From positions 75,323,005 through 75,387,004 of the forward strand of contig NC_088300.1 in NCBI RefSeq assembly GCF_032854445.1: DNA of 64,000 nucleotides. The letters run 5' to 3'. The notes beneath the pieces are model-generated. The model worked only from the letters and a program-made list of their open reading frames with translations, did not search any database and was not told the DNA's origin. Position 1 is the stretch's first letter; each line of letters begins with the position of its first letter. The DNA is from Liolophura sinensis. Taxonomy: Eukaryota > Mollusca > Polyplacophora > Chitonida > Chitonidae. The translations under genes were made by a program, and so were the position numbers. Below are positions 49,001 through 64,000 of this stretch, piece after piece.

Positions 49001-51077
49001 AAAATATTCGAGTAACATAACCAAAAAGCAACATGAGATTATATTGCCTGTAAACTTCCAATCATTCAGAAATCGAAACAAGTTCGATGACAAGCCAGAT
49101 CACTTCTGCCACAAAATTTTAGTCTTGCGTGTTACAGTTAATGATTATTTCTTCAAAATATTATCACAATAGCGTGTATAAAAATGAAAATCAGCTGCAA
49201 TACTATCAAATCTTGAAAATTTATAAATGTTTATTACCATTTTCTACATTTGCTTTAAAACTCACAATGCCGTGCCCCCTGCGTTAGTTGGGGATGTAGC
49301 TCAGTGGTAGAGCGCTCGCTTCGCATGCGAGAGGCCCCGGGTTCGAACCCCGGCATCTCCAGGTGTAATTTTACACAATCAGTTGCTCGTGACCACATAT
49401 AAATTTCACTTGCAAATTTTTTTTTTTCATTCGTCTCCAAATATCAAAACAGTCATAAATGTACAAAAAAAGCTATGTAATATGGAAAATATTTTTCAAC
49501 ACTATATACTTGGTTTTGTTGCACATCTGAATCAGACAGATATTTAAATACACATGAATGTGTTTGTCAGCAAGCAGATATTTGTCTTAGACCGATATAC
49601 AAAACTAAAAACAACAAAATTAACATCAACACTAAACAAAGGTAACAATTTGCTATAATTCAATTTTTTAATGTTGACCAAAGCAACATAACGAAAAAAG
49701 CAGTTGAAATGACATGTGAGCTAAAACAATTAGAATGGTTAAGATAAATACACAAAAGGCAAATTTGAAAGTACATGTGCAGCCAAGTCTATCAGAAGTA
49801 TGCAGAGGTACATTGGACTATTTACACTGTTATCAGGATAGAAGTAAAATCATTGTTAAAACAACAAGAGCCCACCAATGCAGCAGTAGTCTATAACTGG
49901 TGAAAAATCACAATAAATTATCTGTAAATGTAACTTTTCATTTTTGGACCCTAATTCTTGAACCTTTTTAACTGACAACTGCATGCATACATTCCACTGA
50001 AATAAGTGCATTAGTGGTTGACAGTGTTGAAAATTAACAGTACTTCATAACGCTTACATGTTAAAATTAATACGTAGGACTATTATTTATTCATAATGTT
50101 TACAATGATGTTTTGGAAATGAATGGCACAGAATCCCCTCTTGATACATGCAGAAAATTATCTGTCATTTCATGAAATTCAGCTTTCACCAACTTATCAC
50201 TTTGCTGCCTGAACTGTAGCACAGAAGGATGAATAGCTAGAGAAATTGTTGTATTGTGAATGTTAGCAGGCCTTACACATAATCTGTTTTAATCTGGTCT
50301 TGCAGTGGAACTGTAGGCTTGGTGACCACCTACTGTTTTAATCCACCGCAACGCTGCATATCAGGACCAGTCATGTACGTTATTGTTAGAATTGTATGTC
50401 TGCAAACCTTGTTAAAACTTGTTTGTTACTATGCTGTATGTTTTTGTATAAAAATGTACTGTCACTTGTCAAGTAAACCCAGAGCCCCCACAACCACCGA
50501 CTCTGCGATACAACTGTGCCATAGCTGAAGTTACACCAGCTAGTGTGAATCTGTCTAATTTATATGTGCATGCTTTCCTATCATTCATAAAGTGTTCAGT
50601 ACATAAGTAAATCCTGCCTTGAGTGTTCCTGATTACAAATTATGACCAGCATCACAATAAAATATCAAGTGAAGTTATTTGTGGCCCTTTGTTTAACCAC
50701 ATAACCTTAGCACAGCAACACTGTTAGTTGGTAAATCTTTCACAAAATTATAGGTAGATGTGAAAACATCTTGCTTCAAAACATCAGATTTTTGTTTTGC
50801 TGCAAAAATCTGCTGAATAGTTCTGATGTGCTCGTCCAAATTTCTGCTCAATATTCCTATTGTCACAAATAGAGTGAACTGCTGACAGGTTAAAATCTGT
50901 ATAAAAACAACACAAATAAGTTTCTCTTTTGAAAGACTAATTACCATTACCTTATCCTTTTATGCTTTTAAAGGGATGTTCGAAAACAGTAAAAAAACAA
51001 AAACAAGAAAAAAAACCACCCAAAAAACACTTACACTATGAACATACCTGAACACAATCAAAGTCTTCAGCTAAGTC
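43026..51077 (-). CDS. 3' part of an unidentified multi-pass membrane protein gene
   Basis: Five exons join in phase: 51048-51077 (30 bp, DLAEDFDCVQ), 50706-50881, 48156-48459, 43497-43547 and 43026-43244 (stop TGA at 43026-43028). Together they encode 259 residues. The N-terminal part looks helical (NLDEHIRTIQQIF, FVKDLPTN), the middle contains FRNLIQLPWQFVMAF and Cys-rich CSFSVCRC, and the 51-bp exon is YEVWSYPMGRLLCVMVH. The last exon has two hydrophobic segments, around STIFMLFIALSLVSY and VVMFGVYTALLTVGL, before a short polar tail ending KREMN. I do not recognise the family. 5' exons beyond 51077 are missing from this model; they would have to lie before or among PACRGL exons. A CARD-like gene and a tRNA gene lie in its introns on the opposite strand. 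The last two exons are firmest, and the microexon is least certain. Confidence 0.6.
44100..46117 (+). CDS. Death-fold (CARD-like) protein with C-terminal coiled coil, 294 aa
   Basis: Three exons, 44100-44297, 44808-44970 and 45594-46117, join at AAG/GTGAGG, TTTTCAG, TTAG/GTAGGA and TTTAACAG, giving 885 bp with the stop. The start ATG (MDSWQADDTEMNPP) follows an acceptor (TTCTACAG) by a few bases, so a 5' non-coding exon probably lies upstream. Residues about 22-120 form a run of amphipathic helices (FYCNLLQDNYDLLCKSLI, RRVFAKKVQKLLDFLKEKI, MRNFCVCLQNIGQGPLSTHF) typical of a CARD. CARDs self-associate in apoptotic and innate immune complexes. Residues about 130-215 are polar and probably disordered. 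A coiled coil (FLVQRIDTQAKQIEDIKQRL) follows, then a Pro/Tyr-rich tail. CARD plus coiled coil resembles adaptor proteins, but I cannot name an orthologue. The gene lies inside an intron of the minus-strand membrane protein gene. Confidence 0.75.
46275..46280 (+). terminator. Polyadenylation signal AATAAA of the CARD-like gene
   Basis: A canonical hexamer (TTTCAATAAAATACG), 158 bases after the stop codon of the CARD-like gene and just before the 73-bp minisatellite, gives a short 3' UTR. Confidence 0.7.
46375..47050. repeat. 73-bp minisatellite (unrelated to the one at 1.3 kb), about 9 units
   Basis: AATCATCCAG-like starts recur at 46381, 46454, 46527 and 46600 and onward, a 73-bp period with one shortened unit near 46970. 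Each unit contains GAGCTCTATACCGGCCAGGG and AATGCCTGGTCCCCATAAAT. The word CCAGGGAATGCCTGG inside it is self-complementary. The sequence differs from the 73-bp unit at 1348. The frame at 46883-47218 is a reading of the repeat and its flank. Confidence 0.93.
47886..48068 (+). mobile_element. SINE-like copy
   Basis: CATTGGTGTTTCATGTCATA, CTCAAGAATATTTCACTTA, CAGCATTATGGTCTGAGGAA, CCCGGCAGAAACCCACCGCC and GGAAGCCACCATGAGCTGGA occur in the family order. It sits about 90 bases from the splice donor of the minus-strand exon 48156-48459. Confidence 0.75.
49290..49361 (+). tRNA. tRNA-Ala (anticodon CGC)
   Basis: A 72-nt cloverleaf without introns. The acceptor stem GGGGATG pairs with CATCTCC and includes the G3:U70 wobble that marks alanine tRNAs, followed by discriminator A. 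The D arm is GCTCAGTGGTAGAGC, the anticodon stem CTCGC/GCGAG holds loop TTCGCAT (anticodon CGC), and the T arm is CCCCGGGTTCGAACCCCGG. Box A and box B are intact and a TTTT terminator follows at 49369-49372, so it looks functional. It lies in an intron of the minus-strand membrane protein gene, on the opposite strand. Confidence 0.96.
49373..50705. other. Intronic sequence, nothing recognised
   Basis: This lies between the tRNA gene and the next exon of the minus-strand membrane protein gene. It is AT-rich single-copy sequence. A plus-strand AATAAA occurs at 50656-50661, but I see no gene it would serve. The frame at 50319-50528 has no recognised content. Confidence 0.35.
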
Positions 51078-51742
51078 CTAAAGCCAACTGTAAACTTGTG
51101 ACCTTAAATCACCCTACGACTTCACAGAAAATCGATATGGAAATTGTATATAAATATAATATATATGTCTGAAAAATCCATAAAAGTGTGAGATGCCTTG
51201 AGCCATTTACCTGTTTCAAATCAGAAATTAACCCTTATTCCCAATTCAAACCCAATAATGATGATGCCAACATGATAACTCAGCTCTTGAAGAAGTAAGC
51301 TTCTATATCAGGTAGACTAAGAATACCTTTGCAAGAAAGAATACTGGCTGTTTCCCAGTTTTTAATAATTTGGAATCCACACAAACACATTTCTAACATT
51401 CTAACCATGGGTATGGGTTCTTGACAGTTACAGTAACTATATTCCATCCATATAAGTTGTAGACCAGAACTGCTACTTCACCCTTTTTACCTTAATGCTC
51501 ATTTCCAATTAAGACTGAAAAAGCTATAAAATTCAAGGCAGAAAATACACCCATTCTCACCATGAACATCAAAGTTTAGTAGTCATTGATTCTGGCTGAA
51601 ATCTTCTCATAATAGTTAAATCAGCAACTACTTTCACAGTAAGATGACTACAAACATCGTGAGATGGGCTACTGTTGTGGCACTTTCGCTGGTAAGTCAA
51701 AACACAAGTTGGCACATGAAGCAGGGTGAACCACATTCCACA

Positions 51743-55975
<4,233 letters not shown>

Positions 55976-57144
55976 TTAGGATGCAACCAACAGTTCAACT
56001 TGCAGAAATGCCTACTATCAGCCCTCTTACAATGTGCCACCTACATGTAAATCATTGAAAAGAGGCAAAATAAGGAGTGTACAACATTAACCTGTCTATG
56101 AGCTTTCACCTTCCCTGCAAACAAAACACTATATGTGTTGCAGAATTCTATATGAATATGTTTAAACACTAATTACATTCATAACAATTGTCCTCCAAAC
56201 TACATTTTAACTGGGGAAATAAGTGTAAAATGCAAGTGTTTTCTGATCATATTATGATTATGGACGTGTTAGTAATAAGATATTTTCATCTAGGTGTAAT
56301 TACATGTATAAGCAGCATTAACAGTCCATGTATGTTAACAGGCCCCATTATTCTGGATATATTGCCTAAATGTGAAAATATGGATGTAAAATATGGAACA
56401 AACTCAAAAAGTCAACTGAGTTTCAAGGTTCATAAAACTTTACAACAAAGTTGCAGAAGATGAGCCCATTAGTTCTGGAGATATCATATAAACTAGTGCA
56501 AACAAGGTATTGATCAACACCAAACAGCACAAATACACATCCAGACTGTGCACATCTGGGCACTTTGTGGCAGTGGTAAGCAGATGAAGAGGTGAAAGAT
56601 AGATGGGAAGGTACAGGAAAATCAACTGAACTGAAATAGATGCTATTCTCATAACTACGGCTGATAATAATTGGAGCTGCAGTATGTTAGACAACAGAAT
56701 GATCAGTACAGCATGTGTAAATTGTGAATGTCAACAAAACAGAGTTTTGAAAGTGTTGTCTTAAAGCAGTTATTTAGACAATATATGTTTGTGCAAGCAA
56801 AAATGGCAAATCCTGAATGTCTGTGGTCTTGAATATGCTTCCCCCCCCACTTCCAAATAATCTGGGTTAAATTAAGTGAGGATTCATAATATCTGTCAAT
56901 GACCTACTGATCAGCAGGGAGAGGAAGTCAGTTATAAGTTAAAGAACACAAAATCTATTCTGATGATTGTTGCTATGCACCTAAGTGTGATATCTAATAC
57001 AATTATTTTCAGCCAGTTAATCTGAAAACACACATGACAGAGTTTAATTTTGTAAACTGATTTGGAAAGCCCAGGATAAACGTTACGTATAGTTTTAATC
57101 CATTCAAAGGAAATTTTAAACTCCTGGTGAACTGAGTCAACTCC

Positions 57145-57145
57145 C

Positions 57146-57178
<33 letters not shown>

Positions 57179-57185
57179 ATATATG
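57145..57185. repeat. (TA)n microsatellite
   Basis: About 40 bases of alternating A and T with one interruption (ATTATA). It lies in the 5' intron of PACRGL. The minus-strand frame across it is an artefact. Confidence 0.9.
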
Positions 57186-57254
57186 TCATTGTGATAGGGA
57201 CGGAGAGTCTTGTTTAAGTTTGGAGAAAACATGATGACATCAACAGTTCCCATC

Positions 57255-57680
57255 TTTTCTGCCCGGCATCTTGCAGGAAGGAAACTTTAATAGTCTGGGG
57301 CTGTGTCTGTTATAATGGTGTTGGAACATTAGTGGTGGTAGATGGTAACATAAATGGTCAGAAATACATTGATATAATTGATAATAATTTATGACCCATT
57401 ATAGTACAGCATTCTCCTAATAATTATTATGTTTTCATGGATGATAACGCACCTGCCATAGAGCTCGCGTAGTCCATGAATTTATGGAAGAACATGAAAT
57501 AAAAACGACTGAATGGCCAGCAAAATAGCCCGATCTAAATATTTGGCTTAGACTGAAACAAGACCTTCAAGCAGTGGTTACAGTCATCGTCAATCAAGAC
57601 CAGCTGTTCGATGAAATCCCCCGCATGTGGCAAAACATCTCTTAAATACGTCATAAATTCATTTTCAAGTATCAAATTTA
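57255..57680 (+). mobile_element. Fragment of a Tc1-like transposase
   Basis: Plus-strand frames give VWGCVCYNGVGTLVVVDGN, QKYIDIIDNN, YYVFMDDNAPA, RARVVHEFMEEHE and WPAK-stop-PDLN. These are the middle and C-terminal catalytic-core landmarks of Tc1/mariner DDE transposases, including the second catalytic Asp in MDDNAPAH. The frame shifts just after DDNAPA, and WPAKSPDLN is broken by TAG. The N-terminal DNA-binding part and terminal inverted repeats are not visible. It is a dead copy in the 5' intron of PACRGL. Confidence 0.85.
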
Positions 57681-58477
57681 GGAAGTGATAAGCATGAAAG
57701 GCAATCTCACTAAATACTGAGGTAAGACACATCTTCTTTCACCTTGAAACTACAAGTGAAGTTACTGATGAAAATATCATGCAGTGTGATGTCATGTTGG
57801 AAGTGACGATTACTTATGTCCATTGACTGTATGACAGGACGCCAGCGCACCGAAAAAGAGGAGATTTCATAAAGTTTAAATCAAATTTATGGTTACAGAA
57901 TGTGAATCTAAACTGAAGTGAACTTTTAGTTACATGGTAAGTGCACTATTCTAAATATGAAGACTAATGGTTTTTAATTTTGACCAGGTTTTTATTAGCC
58001 CAAAGCTAAGTTGAACGTTCCTACCGTAACGCCTAGCTTCGGTCATATACACTTCCAAGCGGCCAATTTCACAAAAAAAAAAAAAAACGGCTCGATTCTA
58101 CAGATACATCCACTGATTCCTTAAACCCCCCGAAATGTAATATGTCAAAGCCAGCATTGGTAAACCATCTTTCAAAAGGAAAGTGATTCTGCCGTTTAAA
58201 CTTTCAAATCGGACAACTCAAATCAACGTCTGTTTACCAAAACACCAATCAAATAAAAAAAAATTAAATTGCAAAGTATATAAGAAGTGAGGTCCAGAGT
58301 GAGTTTTTCTAACAGTGATTTAAGAGCAGCTCGCACTAAAAATTTGCTAAGAAACACACCTTTTATTTCACTTCATCTGTACTAAAGTTAAACGGGGGAC
58401 AGCCGCGATCATGTGCATTGGACTATATTTTAAATCTCACACTTGACCACACGATTGGAGCCTAACCCTTACATTAC

Positions 58478-58640
58478 CTTGGCACACAATCTGCTTCAAA
58501 TCATACAGATTCATAAATCCGATTTCTAAAGGACTGATTTCATCGCTATCTGCTCGACGTTCTTTTCCATTCTCTTCCGCCTGCCATTTGCCGCCATGTT
58601 GTTTAAATCTCAATGCATTCTGGGATAAAACGTAATCCCG
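58478..58640 (-). promoter_or_regulatory. Probable 5' exon and promoter of PACRGL (divergent with CFAP46)
   Basis: A minus-strand CAAG/GTAATG donor at 58478/58477 would end a 5' exon of PACRGL, whose coding starts in the next exon. Upstream lie CAACATGGCGGC (minus strand, 58590-58601) and CCCAGAATGCATTG (minus strand, about 58611-58624), resembling YY1 and ZNF143/THAP11 sites. CFAP46 starts 330 bases away on the other strand, so one bidirectional promoter probably serves both. A frame without ATG is open through this exon (ADSDEISPLEIGFMNLYD), and a 23-codon uORF begins at the ATGGCG. Confidence 0.5.
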
Positions 58641-58963
58641 TTGCTAATGCTTTTATGTTCCTACACTAAACTGGATTTGCAGAGCCCTAAAAAGACAAAG
58701 TTTCTGTATATAGAATAAAAAAGTCTGAACTTGTATATTCTTTAAATATTTGCGCTTGCAACTTTAGCCACGTCCCTTAATCGGTCACTACACTTTAGAA
58801 CTATTTTTAATGCGCGTATGATTTGTTGTTTACGTAGTCGTTGTCCGGCCAGCAGATTTGACAAACGAACATGTGCCCTGTGCATTTATGTTGTCAGCGT
58901 TTTGGTTTTTATAAACAGCTAATATAGCTTTTATGGCAGGGTCATCTTGTTGAAAAAAGTACG

Positions 58964-64000
<5,037 letters not shown>

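Noticed and set aside
48715-49093. Three overlapping minus-strand frames of 75-89 codons
   Set aside because: Different frames overlap without a consistent exon. A GTAAGC donor exists near 48807, but no phase links it to neighbouring exons.

Overview
This is eukaryotic DNA, AT-rich and intron-rich, with short coding exons spread over kilobases. It carries many minisatellites and decayed transposons. The ciliary genes, a SINE-like repeat family (conserved GTACTCAAGAATATTTCACTTA-type core) and the abundance of the palindrome TACATGTA suggest a marine lophotrochozoan, most likely a mollusc. That assignment is inference. Most long ORFs in the window are chance readings of repeats or UTRs. I rebuilt genes by joining exons whose splice sites and reading phases agree.

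Layout. 1-7.9 kb: a perfect 3,504-bp tandem duplication, each copy holding a 73-bp minisatellite and a candidate exon. 7.9-19.2 kb: the 5' end of a minus-strand, Ser/Thr-rich, probably nuclear protein (start Met at 19226). 19.4-26.6 kb: no recognisable gene, with SINE-like fragments and two minisatellites. 26.65-38.6 kb: a minus-strand ten-exon gene for a 444-residue endonuclease/exonuclease/phosphatase (EEP) fold protein. Its introns hold a 2-kb 31-bp minisatellite, a tRNA-derived SINE, a 36-bp minisatellite that copies one of its own splice donors, and an LTR-like insertion. 39-42.7 kb: a long hairpin, a dead LINE endonuclease and repeats. 43.0-51.1 kb: the 3' part of an unidentified minus-strand membrane protein gene. 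Nested in its introns on the opposite strand are a complete three-exon death-fold (CARD-like) gene (44.1-46.1 kb) and a tRNA-Ala gene (49.3 kb). 51.7-58.6 kb: minus-strand PACRGL, complete. 58.96 kb to the window end: plus-strand CFAP46, first eight coding exons.

PACRGL and CFAP46 are head to head and both belong to ciliary families, so a shared bidirectional promoter near 58.6-58.95 kb is likely. Three intronic minisatellites (31, 36 and 35 bp) carry an AG/GT splice-junction-like motif in every or nearly every unit when read in the sense of the host gene. Together with the exon-donor copy in the 36-bp array, this is the least ordinary signal I found.
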